This document shows, piece after piece, positions 1 to 6,060 of a DNA stretch of 7,844 bases. Source of the stretch: Opitutaceae bacterium (GTDB lineage: Bacteria; Verrucomicrobiota; Verrucomicrobiae; Opitutales; Opitutaceae). Both the position numbers and the translations under genes were made by a program. The notes beneath the pieces were generated by a model. The model did no database searches. It was not told where the DNA came from and saw nothing but the letters and a program-made list of their open reading frames with translations. The stretch covers positions 1 through 7,844 of the forward strand of contig JAISAX010000563.1 of the NCBI GenBank assembly GCA_031266495.1, read 5' to 3'. Position 1 is the stretch's first letter; each line of letters begins with the position of its first letter.

Positions 1-35
1 CCCCCCCCCCCCCGCGCCGCAAACGCATCCCTGCC

Positions 36-770
36 ATGACAACCTTCTCCGGAAACCCGCATCGCAATCGCGCCTTCACGCTGATCGAACTTCTTGTGGT
101 CATTGTGATCATCGGAATCCTTGCCGGGCTTTCCCTGGCCGGAGTCAGCGCGGCCCGGTCCAGGGCCGCCGCCGTCAAATGCACCTCGCAGGTACGCACG
201 CTCGTGATGGCCCATTATGCATGGCGGCTCGACAACAAGGGCGTCGGCCCTCCCGCATCGTTCGACAGCACCCACCCCTGGTCGGAAGGGCACAACGACT
301 GGGGGCTGCGCCTGTTGCGCCGCTATTACCTGAACGGCCCCGCCTGGATCTGGGTCCGGGTCGGCGTGCACGAATTTCGCACCGAGAAAACCGAAATCTG
401 TCCTGGCGCCCGGATTACAGGCCAGACCACGAATGCCGCGAGAGGCGGCCCCGACTACAACATGGGCGTGAAAAGTAACACCGATCTCGATACGTTTTTC
501 CAGGTTCATTCCCGGACGCCGGTCATCTGGGATGGCTGGTTCCCTCGCGGGCAGGCGCAGATGGAAGTGCCGCTCCGCCACAACGGAGCCATCAACATGG
601 GGTTTATGGACGGCCACGTCGAACGCGTAAAAAGCTCCGACGGACGCCTCTACACACAATACATGTGGAGCCTCTACAACAGCGGCTATCCCGACCCGAA
701 GGCGCTGGGCAAAGGCGAACCCATGGGCAGCACCGCCACCACCTTCCAGAGTGAAACGAATCCCGGCTGA
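36..770 (+). CDS. Type II secretion pseudopilin-like protein (prepilin N-terminal domain, H-X9-DG C-terminus)
   Basis: This 244-residue protein probably belongs to the pseudopilin-like surface or secreted proteins that are abundant in Planctomycetota, Verrucomicrobiota and Lentisphaerota. A short basic leader (residues 1-13) precedes the class III cleavage and N-methylation motif FTLIELLVV. Cleavage is expected between Ala13 and Phe14, and Glu18 is the conserved +5 glutamate. The hydrophobic helix covers about residues 14-40. The rest is a globular periplasmic or extracellular domain with aromatic-rich stretches. Near the end His182 is followed nine residues later by Asp192-Gly193, the H-X9-DG signature of this family. 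The ATG at 36 is the first start after the poly-C tract at the window edge, and I see no Shine-Dalgarno sequence. The family is known to be processed by a prepilin peptidase; the substrate or partner cannot be deduced. The next gene downstream encodes a secreted carbohydrate-enzyme-like protein, so a role in polysaccharide use is possible but inferred. Confidence 0.92.
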   Translation: MTTFSGNPHRNRAFTLIELLVVIVIIGILAGLSLAGVSAARSRAAAVKCTSQVRTLVMAHYAWRLDNKGVGPPASFDSTHPWSEGHNDWGLRLLRRYYLNGPAWIWVRVGVHEFRTEKTEICPGARITGQTTNAARGGPDYNMGVKSNTDLDTFFQVHSRTPVIWDGWFPRGQAQMEVPLRHNGAINMGFMDGHVERVKSSDGRLYTQYMWSLYNSGYPDPKALGKGEPMGSTATTFQSETNPG

Positions 771-794
771 TTTCCCGATGATACGCAGCTTCCC

Positions 795-896
795 CCGTAG
801 GGGCTTCGCTTGCGAAGCCCGCGAGCGACCTGACTCAACGGGAGATACGCCAATTCCGTCAGCCTGGCGCGGGCTTCGCAAGCGAAGCCCCTACGG
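795..896. repeat. REPIN-like nested palindrome: two inverted copies of a 29-bp palindromic unit
   Basis: Bases 795-823 and 868-896 are a perfect 29-bp inverted repeat separated by 44 bases. Each arm contains its own perfect hairpin: GGGCTTCGC, a 2-base loop, then GCGAAGCCC (801-820 and 871-890). The outer ends read CCGTAGGGGC on the left and the complement on the right. Two REP-type palindromes in opposite orientation are the arrangement called a REPIN or BIME. The element fills most of the gap after the pseudopilin gene, begins 25 bases past its stop, and might also slow or end transcription there. There is no T-tract, so I do not call it an intrinsic terminator. No flanking target duplication is visible. 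Confidence 0.85.
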
Positions 897-910
897 TCGA
901 GCCGTGTAAC

Positions 911-923
911 GTGTAACGTCAGT
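911..923 (+). repeat. Dispersed motif GTGTAACGTCAGT, copy 1
   Basis: This 13-base sequence lies 19 bases before the start of the 971-residue protein gene. Related copies occur at 3961-3973 (GTGTAACATCAGT) and at 5635-5665 as an inverted pair. Every copy is between genes. GTGTAAC is also directly duplicated here (904-917 region). It could be the end of a small repeat element or a binding site; the sequence alone does not decide. Confidence 0.55.
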
Positions 924-941
924 GATTTTTCCCATCTCATC

Positions 942-3857
942 ATGCATCCTTCATTCAGTATTCTGAAAATTGTTACGCTCTGCCTCGCCTGCGCTGCATC
1001 AACCCACCCGGCTTCCGGCGGCTCTGGCGGCGACGCCGCCGCCGGAACGCTCGACATCGGTCCGCTCGCGCTCCAGCCGGTTGCCACCATTTACATCGTC
1101 AAGAAAGGGGACGCCACCCGCGCCCGTGTCACGGCCCATCGCGGCAGCCGCGCCGAAGGCGAACGCCTTGTCGTCCGGGCCTTCGATCCCGACGAACGCA
1201 TCAGCTTCTGGCAATATTGCGAACCCGGACGCAAGCCCGTCTCCTTCGGCCCCGGCGATAACGAAGTATTGGGAATTCCACTACCCCAACCCGCAAAACC
1301 CCGTCCCGGCGAACTGATTTTCGACGCCGATATTCCGCTCGTCGCCGATGGCGTTCACCAGATCCGCCTCGTCGGAGGGGCGCGCAACAGCACCGCCCGC
1401 GTCAGCCTCCCGTCCGGCCTCCCGCCTGGCCTCCCGCCCGACGTCCTGTACGGCGTTTCCTGCCAGAACGGCACCTGGTCCCCGTGGGAAGGGCAGCCGG
1501 AAAAAATGTTCGTTTACGTCCCGCCCCGCGCCGAGGAATTTTCCTTCGGCGGCGGCCCGCTCCGCATCCTTGACGAAACCGGGCAACAGATTGCCGAAAG
1601 CACTACGGATAATCTCCGCGCCCTCACCACGATTCCGGTCACGCGCACGGACGTTGTCTGGCAAGTCGAGTTTCCCGCGCCCGGCAACTGGCGACTCCGC
1701 GCCGCCGCCGGCTTCCCCTTCATCCTGTGCAACACGCCCGAGGCCGCGCGCGCCATCCGGGCCTCCGTTGAAATCCTTCCCGACGGCACGGTTGTGGCAT
1801 GGAAGTTCCAGCGTCGCATCGCCGCGCTCCTGCCCGCGCTCCTCTCTCCCGAAAACGTAGGCAAGGCCGATGACCTCATTGTCCCGCTCGCCACCCGTCA
1901 GTCCGAATGGTTGAAAAATCCGGAGCGCAACGTTCACCTCCTCGACAATTACGGACTCTTTTCCACCGTCGCGTGGACGCTCCGTCACCAGAATGTCGAT
2001 CCCGCCAGCCACTGGGCGGGCGCCATCAACGGCTGGCAGGAACGCATCGGACGGCCCGCCCCCGAAAATCGTCGGGACCGCCTCCGGGCCATCCCAAGTA
2101 TCTGGGCCGGCATTACACCGCGCAACGGCGCGATGGCCGAAAACCTAGCCGAAGCCGCCCTTCTTGACGCCCCCCTCAATCCGTATGCCGGACGCCGGGA
2201 ACTCCTCTTCCGCGCCGCCGCCGCCGCGCTTGCCGACCTGCTCGCCCTCACCGAATCCGAAGTATGGTCCGGCGTCGATGCCGACCTCGATCCCTATCCC
2301 GGGTTCATGGCTTTCGCCGTCGCGCAAAAAACATTTCCCGTTTACGGCCTCGCCGCGCCCCGGATGCCGCCCGGGGTGCGGGATGTATGGACGGAAGGAT
2401 TACGTCACATCGTCGATCGCATGTTTGCCGAGCAACTGGTAACGGCCCGCAACCAGTCTTCGCATTATCCCCTCGCCTGGCAGATGTTCGCCAACGGCTC
2501 CGGCGACCCGCGCTACGCCGGGATCGCCCGCGCCGAAGCCCGCCGTTTCATCGACGGCCAGAGTCCCGCCGGTTACCACATGGAATCCACCGGGCCGGAT
2601 GGCAGCTACATCGGCATGACGCACTGGCACCTGGCCATGTACTACCGCCGGAGCGGGGGCGACCCCGCCATGCTCGAATCCCTTCGCCACTCGTATCGGT
2701 TTTTCAACCACACCGTGGCTCCGGAGCCGGACGGGACGATGCTCGGCGGCTTCAATTTCAACCACCGTGTGGGCGACGGATTTTTTAATGAACAATGGAG
2801 CGGCGCCCGCGGCATCCTCGACGACGTGCTTCCCGAGTCCGCCATCTGGACCACGACCGCCGCATGGAAACGCCGCTCCGCCAGCCGGGTGGAAGCACTG
2901 CCCCGGACACTACAAAGCGAGCTTGCCGCCACCGCTACCTCCACCGCCACCCGCACCCCCAACGCCCTCGGCAACATCGAGACACCGCGGTATCTTTACT
3001 GGACGGACAAACCGGCCACCGGCGCCACCTGGCCCGCATGTGAGAGCCGGTCCTTCATTCGCAATTTTTCCGGCGAACTCATTGCCGTAAAACGTCCCGG
3101 CTACTACGCGACCGTTTACGTGGGGCATCCTGCCACCGACAAGCATTACATCCGCAACCGCGAACGATTCCGTAGTCCCTTTCCCGATGACGCCGAAAAC
3201 CGGGGCGGAGAACCACAACTCCGCCAGATCACGCCTTTCCTGGGCGGCGGCCTGTCCTCGTTCAGCACTCCGGGCTACGGCCACGCCGTGCTTGCCACCA
3301 ACTGGACGCCGCTCGCCCATCACGGCCTCGTCGCCACCAGGGCCGACGGCACCCGCTGGTGGGAAGACTATTTCAGCACCGCCTTCACGCTCGACGAAGG
3401 CGCCTCCACCCTTTCCGTCACCGGCAAGGTCGAGGGACTCCCGCTCGATTACGAACGCCGTTATCTTTTTCGCGATCATCAGATCGAGATCACGCTCACG
3501 CTGAAAGCCGGAGCCGATCTTTCGCTTGAAGCACTCGTGGAAAACATCCCCGTGCCGCTCGGAGCGGCCAAGTCCGCCGGAGCCGCGCTCCGCCTCCTGC
3601 CAGTCCCGGAAAACGCCGGTGTCAGCGTCAGCGCCGGGGCTGGAACTGGCGCCGGGGAATCCGTCGCGCAAGGCATCGCCGTCGCCGACAGGACCGGGCG
3701 AGGCGTCAGGTTTTTGTTGGATCGTCCCCGCACCGTCGTGTTGCGACCCGACGGCTTGCAGCGACGCGGACTTCAAATTGGCCGCGCTGAAATTTCCCTG
3801 CCCGTTGTATTCCGGAAAGGCGAAACCGTCACCCTTGCCTACACCATCGACGGATGA
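942..3857 (+). CDS. Large secreted protein, heparinase II/III- or polysaccharide-lyase-like (alpha-toroid plus beta-sandwich)
   Basis: This 971-residue protein has a signal peptide: Lys9 with a hydrophobic stretch at about residues 7-19, then a Gly/Ala/Ser-rich cleavage region at about 19-26. It should be exported. Residues ~40-280 look beta-rich. Residues ~290-660 look helical, with repeated Trp/Tyr/His-rich segments as in (alpha/alpha) toroid polysaccharide lyases. Residues ~690-971 look beta-rich, as in the C-terminal sandwich of those enzymes. Conserved-looking polar clusters are Asn504-Gln505 with His508-Tyr509; His546, Glu548, Asp553 and Tyr556; His561 and His563; and Asn605, Asn607, His608 and Arg609. 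Asn/His/Tyr/Arg sets are catalytic in such lyases, but assigning them here is inference. The ATG at 942 fits the signal peptide; no Shine-Dalgarno sequence precedes it. It could instead be a glycoside hydrolase or a non-catalytic family of unknown function. The substrate is unknown. Reading frame and export are well supported; the enzymatic class is tentative. Confidence 0.6.
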   Translation: MHPSFSILKIVTLCLACAASTHPASGGSGGDAAAGTLDIGPLALQPVATIYIVKKGDATRARVTAHRGSRAEGERLVVRAFDPDERISFWQYCEPGRKPVSFGPGDNEVLGIPLPQPAKPRPGELIFDADIPLVADGVHQIRLVGGARNSTARVSLPSGLPPGLPPDVLYGVSCQNGTWSPWEGQPEKMFVYVPPRAEEFSFGGGPLRILDETGQQIAESTTDNLRALTTIPVTRTDVVWQVEFPAPGNWRLRAAAGFPFILCNTPEAARAIRASVEILPDGTVVAWKFQRRIAALLPALLSPENVGKADDLIVPLATRQSEWLKNPERNVHLLDNYGLFSTVAWTLRHQNVDPASHWAGAINGWQERIGRPAPENRRDRLRAIPSIWAGITPRNGAMAENLAEAALLDAPLNPYAGRRELLFRAAAAALADLLALTESEVWSGVDADLDPYPGFMAFAVAQKTFPVYGLAAPRMPPGVRDVWTEGLRHIVDRMFAEQLVTARNQSSHYPLAWQMFANGSGDPRYAGIARAEARRFIDGQSPAGYHMESTGPDGSYIGMTHWHLAMYYRRSGGDPAMLESLRHSYRFFNHTVAPEPDGTMLGGFNFNHRVGDGFFNEQWSGARGILDDVLPESAIWTTTAAWKRRSASRVEALPRTLQSELAATATSTATRTPNALGNIETPRYLYWTDKPATGATWPACESRSFIRNFSGELIAVKRPGYYATVYVGHPATDKHYIRNRERFRSPFPDDAENRGGEPQLRQITPFLGGGLSSFSTPGYGHAVLATNWTPLAHHGLVATRADGTRWWEDYFSTAFTLDEGASTLSVTGKVEGLPLDYERRYLFRDHQIEITLTLKAGADLSLEALVENIPVPLGAAKSAGAALRLLPVPENAGVSVSAGAGTGAGESVAQGIAVADRTGRGVRFLLDRPRTVVLRPDGLQRRGLQIGRAEISLPVVFRKGETVTLAYTIDG

Positions 3858-4018
3858 ACCGCCGGCGTCATCCATCGAGCGCAGTTGCCGGTCCGGGGAG
3901 TGCACGTGTCTCGCGTGCTGTGTCCGAACCGCTTCGGGATCGGCATAAAAATCCTCTTTCGTGTAACATCAGTAGCATAACGCAATTTCCAGACACGAAA
4001 CTTGCCACAAGGCGGGAA
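3858..4018. other. Intergenic region with weak hairpins and one GTAACATCAGT copy
   Basis: No coding signal is convincing here. Two small stems follow the stop of the large secreted protein: GCACG/CGTGC at 3902-3918 with a 7-base loop, and CCGAA/TTCGG at 3924-3937 with a 4-base loop. Neither is followed by a proper T-tract (only CATAAAAATCC), so they are poor terminators. The repeat motif GTGTAACATCAGT is at 3961-3973. Any promoter for the antitoxin gene should lie in this stretch, but I cannot point to clear -35 and -10 boxes. Confidence 0.4.
3961..3973 (+). repeat. Dispersed motif GTGTAACATCAGT, copy 2
   Basis: Differs by one base from the copy at 911-923. With its left flank it reads TTCGTGTAACATCAGT, matching 15 of 16 bases of the reverse-strand copy that ends at 5653 (TTCGCGTAACATCAGT; one base of the 5' flank shifts slightly between copies). 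It lies 67 bases before the antitoxin-like gene. Confidence 0.5.
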
Positions 4019-4033
4019 CCATGACAGTCATGG
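4019..4033. promoter_or_regulatory. Palindrome CCATGACAGTCATGG, possible antitoxin operator
   Basis: A perfect 7-bp inverted repeat with a single central base lies 6 bases before the start of the antitoxin-like gene. Type II antitoxins and their toxin complexes commonly repress their own operon by binding such palindromes near the start codon. The role as an operator is inferred from position and symmetry only. Confidence 0.35.
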
Positions 4034-4039
4034 CGGATC

Positions 4040-4255
4040 ATGAGCACAATGGAGATGATCGTTGAGGATTTGCGCACAATGCCTCCTTCCGAACTGGAGA
4101 AAGCGGCTGTGCTGATTCAGCATTTGAAGGAGACGAGGCGGGCCAGCCGGCTGGATGCCCTGAATGGCACGGCGGGGGCATGGGCGGGGCCGGAGGGGGA
4201 GGCAATCGGGAAAGCAATCCGGGATAATTGCGAAGGAATCGGTTCCCGTGACTGA
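4040..4255 (+). CDS. Small antitoxin-like protein (VapB-type partner of a truncated PIN toxin)
   Basis: This 71-residue protein would neutralise a PIN-domain RNase toxin by binding it and would repress its own promoter. The N-terminal part (residues ~1-33) reads as amphipathic helix, including EDLRTMPPSELEKA, like the short antitoxins that carry a DLxxLPP-type opening. The C-terminal half (residues ~40-66) is acidic and Gly/Ala-rich, of the kind that wraps the toxin. The main evidence is context: its stop codon overlaps by 8 bases a GTG that opens a sequence starting like a VapC PIN domain, the usual antitoxin-toxin arrangement. Start codons at 4040, 4049 and 4055 are all in frame; 4040 is chosen as the longest, with GGCGG just before it, but the start is uncertain. 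Because the toxin is broken, this is now probably a solitary antitoxin. I do not recognise the exact subfamily. Confidence 0.6.
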   Translation: MSTMEMIVEDLRTMPPSELEKAAVLIQHLKETRRASRLDALNGTAGAWAGPEGEAIGKAIRDNCEGIGSRD

Positions 4256-4385
4256 TAACATTATTCTGGATACGAGCGCCGCTGTGGCGCATCTCAAAAA
4301 GTGGACAGGCAGGCCCCGGAGTGGCGTGGGCATCTTGAGGATCAACCACGGAAACGGAGAGTGGCCCACGAAACACACGAAATGA
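4248..4385 (+). pseudogene. VapC-like PIN-domain toxin, truncated after about 18 codons
   Basis: From the GTG at 4248 the frame reads VTDNIILDTSAAVAHLKK, the typical first strand and helix of a PIN-domain ribonuclease, with Asp8 as the first metal-binding acid. A normal VapC has about 130 residues and three or four acidic residues. Here similarity stops at about base 4301, and the frame continues into repeat-derived sequence (WTGRPRSG onward) to a stop at 4383-4385. No later part of a PIN domain is recognisable before the HAD gene at 4538. The start overlaps the antitoxin stop by 8 bases, so the pair was once a translationally coupled operon. The product should have no RNase activity. The loss may have come from deletion or from insertion of the repeat at 4364-4445; the sequence does not show which. 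Confidence 0.6.
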
Positions 4386-4445
4386 CACGAAAAAGGCGGA
4401 ATCATCCGATGTTTTCTTTCGTGTCCTTTCGTGTGTTTCGTGGGC
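4364..4445. repeat. Long hairpin repeat with CACGAAA units, 29-bp arms
   Basis: Bases 4364-4392 and 4417-4445 are inverted copies of each other, matching at 28 of 29 positions, with a 24-base loop. The left arm carries CACGAAA three times, starting at 4367, 4376 and 4386, that is every 9-10 bases. The flank just before it also contains CACGGAAACGGAGA. In single-stranded DNA or RNA this would fold into a very stable hairpin. It sits between the broken toxin and the HAD gene, and could end transcription from upstream or could be a dispersed non-coding element. Confidence 0.85.
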
Positions 4446-4524
4446 TTCCATACCGGTTTTCGAGATGCGCCCATGCGCCCTGATCGCGCAGGCTGGACCT
4501 TGGCGGACAAGCCCGTCAGACAAC

Positions 4525-4529
4525 AGGGA
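4525..4529 (+). promoter_or_regulatory. Ribosome binding site AGGGA for the HAD gene
   Basis: AGGGA lies 8 bases before the ATG at 4538, and supports that start. It is the clearest Shine-Dalgarno-like sequence in the window; most other genes here have none. Confidence 0.5.
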
Positions 4530-4537
4530 CCGTTCAT

Positions 4538-5575
4538 ATGGCCACCACCACGACGCTTTTCACCCAAAACATCATCGCGTGCATCTGGGATTTCGACAAA
4601 ACGCTCATCCCGGACTACATGCAGGCGCCGCTCTTCCGGCGCTACGGCGTCAACGAAACCACGTTCTGGGCCGAAACCAACAGCCTCGTGGAGCACTACA
4701 AGCGACGCGGCTACCACCTCTCCGGCGAAATCGCCTACCTCAACCACCTGCTCACCTGGGTGCTCGCCGGCGAGATGCCCGGCCTCAACAACCGCGTGCT
4801 CCGCGAATGCGGCGGCGACATCCGCTTCTATCCCGGCATCCCGGAGTTTTTCGCCCGCTCGCGCGACTGGGTGCGGGAACGTCCCGAGTACGGGAAGCAC
4901 GAGATCCAGCTCGAACACTACGTGGTGAGCACGGGGCTGGCGGAGATGATCCGCGGCAGCGCCATCGCCAGCCACATCGACGGCGTCTGGGGATGCGAGT
5001 TTATCGAAAACCCGCTCCGCCCCGGTTTCCTGCGACAGGGCGAGTTCAACGACTTCAACGCGACCGAGGCGCTCATCGCGCAGATCGGTATGGTGATCGA
5101 CAATACGACAAAAACCCGCGCGCTTTTCGAGATCAACAAGGGCACCAACAAAAACCCGGCGATCGACGTGAACGCCAACATCAACCCCGAAGACCGGCGC
5201 ATCCCGTTCCGGAACATGATCTACATCGCCGACGGGCCGAGCGACATCCCCAGCTTTTCCGTCGTGAAGAAAGGCGGCGGGCGCGGCTACGCGGTTTACA
5301 ACCCGAAGCGTTCCGACGAGTTCGCGCAAAACGACCGCCTGCGCTCCGACGGACGCATCGATCACTACGGTCCGGCCGACTACACCGAAGGCTCCAGCAC
5401 CGACCAGTGGTTGCGGCTGCACGTCCAGGCGATGTGCAACCGGATCGTGGCCGATCGCGAGGCGGCCGTGGCGCGCCGCGTGTCGAAACCGCCCCGTCAC
5501 CTGAATCCGACACCCGAGGACGTCGCGCGGGCAGCCGCAGCCAGGGGCGGTCCGCATCAGGAGACGTTTTTGTAG
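4538..5575 (+). CDS. HAD-superfamily hydrolase, phosphoserine phosphatase-like
   Basis: This 345-residue cytoplasmic protein should remove phosphate from a small molecule through an aspartyl-phosphate intermediate. Motif I is WDFDKTL, with nucleophile Asp18 and acid/base Asp20. Motif II is VSTG at residues 130-133. Lys201, in INKG, is a candidate for motif III. Motif IV is IADGPSD, with Asp232 and Asp236 as magnesium ligands. About 110 residues of mostly helical sequence between motifs I and II form a C1-type cap, as in phosphoserine phosphatases, which usually fixes substrate choice. The C-terminal ~70 residues extend past the core and end in a basic and Ala-rich tail. The gene looks complete, with its own ribosome binding site, and is not in an operon with its neighbours. 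The substrate is not predictable; the overall length is greater than a typical phosphoserine phosphatase (~210-230 residues), so another HAD function is likely. Confidence 0.9.
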   Translation: MATTTTLFTQNIIACIWDFDKTLIPDYMQAPLFRRYGVNETTFWAETNSLVEHYKRRGYHLSGEIAYLNHLLTWVLAGEMPGLNNRVLRECGGDIRFYPGIPEFFARSRDWVRERPEYGKHEIQLEHYVVSTGLAEMIRGSAIASHIDGVWGCEFIENPLRPGFLRQGEFNDFNATEALIAQIGMVIDNTTKTRALFEINKGTNKNPAIDVNANINPEDRRIPFRNMIYIADGPSDIPSFSVVKKGGGRGYAVYNPKRSDEFAQNDRLRSDGRIDHYGPADYTEGSSTDQWLRLHVQAMCNRIVADREAAVARRVSKPPRHLNPTPEDVARAAAARGGPHQETFL

Positions 5576-5609
5576 GGAGCACGCAAGACGCGCTCCCTCC
5601 CGCCGCCCG

Positions 5610-5619
5610 CCCCCCCCCC
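5610..5619. repeat. Homopolymer of ten C
   Basis: Ten consecutive C residues, 34 bases past the stop of the HAD gene. Tracts of the same kind occur at 1-13 (cut by the window edge) and 7726-7735. Such runs are prone to slippage and to sequencing error. Confidence 0.8.
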
Positions 5620-5633
5620 TGGACCGTCTGTTC

Positions 5634-5666
5634 CGCGTAACATCAGTCAATAACTGATGTTACGCG
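5634..5666. repeat. Perfect hairpin built from two GTAACATCAGT copies
   Basis: CGCGTAACATCAGT (5634-5647) is followed by the 5-base loop CAATA and by its exact complement (5653-5666), giving a 14-bp stem. Located 58 bases after the HAD stop, it might act as a transcription end, but no T-run follows. Its arm is the same motif as the copies at 911-923 and 3961-3973, which suggests a dispersed palindromic repeat rather than a gene-specific terminator. Confidence 0.8.
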
Positions 5667-5674
5667 AAGTTGGT

Positions 5675-5699
5675 ACGGAAGCCTCTCCGAGGCCTCCGT
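5675..5699. repeat. GC-rich hairpin with 11-position stem
   Basis: ACGGA-A-GCCTC pairs with GAGGC-C-TCCGT across a 3-base loop (TCC), with one mismatch in the stem. It lies 8 bases after the previous hairpin. It resembles a REP-type palindrome more than a terminator, because no T-run follows. Confidence 0.6.
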
Positions 5700-5798
5700 C
5701 CGTCGGGCGAGGCAGGGCGATTTGATATTTCACAGGTAAAGAAGGGTACGAAGAAAAAGACACGGGGAACAAGCGAAGCAGGGTTTTGTTGCCGAGGC

Positions 5799-5979
5799 AG
5801 GGTGTAATTGAAAGTGGAGGGAACAGACGTAGGGGCGCACTTCACGTGCGCCCGTTGACGTTGATGAACAACGGCGCCTTATCCAGCGAACACGCGAACG
5901 GGCGCACAAAACAGTAAAAGTGCGCCCCTACGACGATTCAGGCGAAATTTCGGGGTTCCCACCACTTTCAATTACACCC
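5799..5979. mobile_element. MITE-like non-coding element with 25-bp terminal inverted repeats
   Basis: Bases 5800-5824 and 5955-5979 are inverted copies matching at 24 of 25 positions; the outer ends read GGGTGTAATTGAAAGTGG and the complement. The octamer GCCGAGGC stands directly outside both ends (5791-5798 and 5980-5987), consistent with an 8-bp target duplication, with one extra A at 5799. The ~180-bp interior codes for nothing and holds a second, nested inverted repeat (5828-5932). Small size, terminal repeats, lack of coding capacity and flanking duplication are the hallmarks of a MITE moved by a transposase encoded elsewhere. No transposase is present in this window. GCCGAGGC is a GC-rich octamer and could recur by chance, so the duplication is less certain than the inverted repeats. 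Confidence 0.65.
5828..5932. repeat. REPIN-like nested palindrome inside the MITE-like element
   Basis: The left unit contains the hairpin GGGCGCAC (5833-5840), loop TTCAC, GTGCGCCC (5846-5853). The right unit contains GGGCGCAC (5900-5907), a 12-base loop, GTGCGCCC (5920-5927). The two units are inverted to each other: 5828-5840 pairs with 5920-5932 and 5846-5856 pairs with 5897-5907. The outer end CGTAGGGGC is the same as in the element at 795-896, but the palindrome core differs. This is the same architecture with a different stem sequence. Confidence 0.8.
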
Positions 5980-6060
5980 GCCGAGGCTTGCGATGGCGTT
6001 GCGGCCGTTGCATTGTGAGCTGTGTGTAAAATTTCCCCTGCAACTTCACGATTGCCGGGG
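5980..6060. other. Non-coding stretch after the truncated transporter gene
   Basis: On the minus strand this is where the missing C-terminal helices of the transporter should be encoded. I read it in the frames that bypass the stop at 6061-6063. The peptides are short and polar, with no hydrophobic helix, so the lost part is not present as a frameshifted remnant. Confidence 0.5.

Noticed and set aside
2910..3905. Long minus-strand open frame (331 codons) opposite the large secreted protein
   Set aside because: It is a shadow of the GC-rich plus-strand gene: low-complexity Gly/Ala/Arg-rich sequence, no domain, and the plus frame has a signal peptide and coherent structure.
4021..4065. A 14-codon open frame starting in the palindrome and overlapping the antitoxin start, with GGCGGGA before it
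   Set aside because: It is too short to support, and its start codons are explained by the palindrome itself. A leader-peptide role is possible but unsupported.
4028..5650. 540-codon minus-strand open frame opposite the HAD and antitoxin genes
   Set aside because: The plus strand carries clear HAD motifs in order and a ribosome binding site. The minus product is Val/Asp/Gly/Arg-rich without a domain and runs through the hairpin repeats.
5634..5666. Intrinsic terminator of the HAD gene
   Set aside because: The stem is strong, but no T-run follows and the arm is a repeat motif found elsewhere, so it is listed as a repeat.
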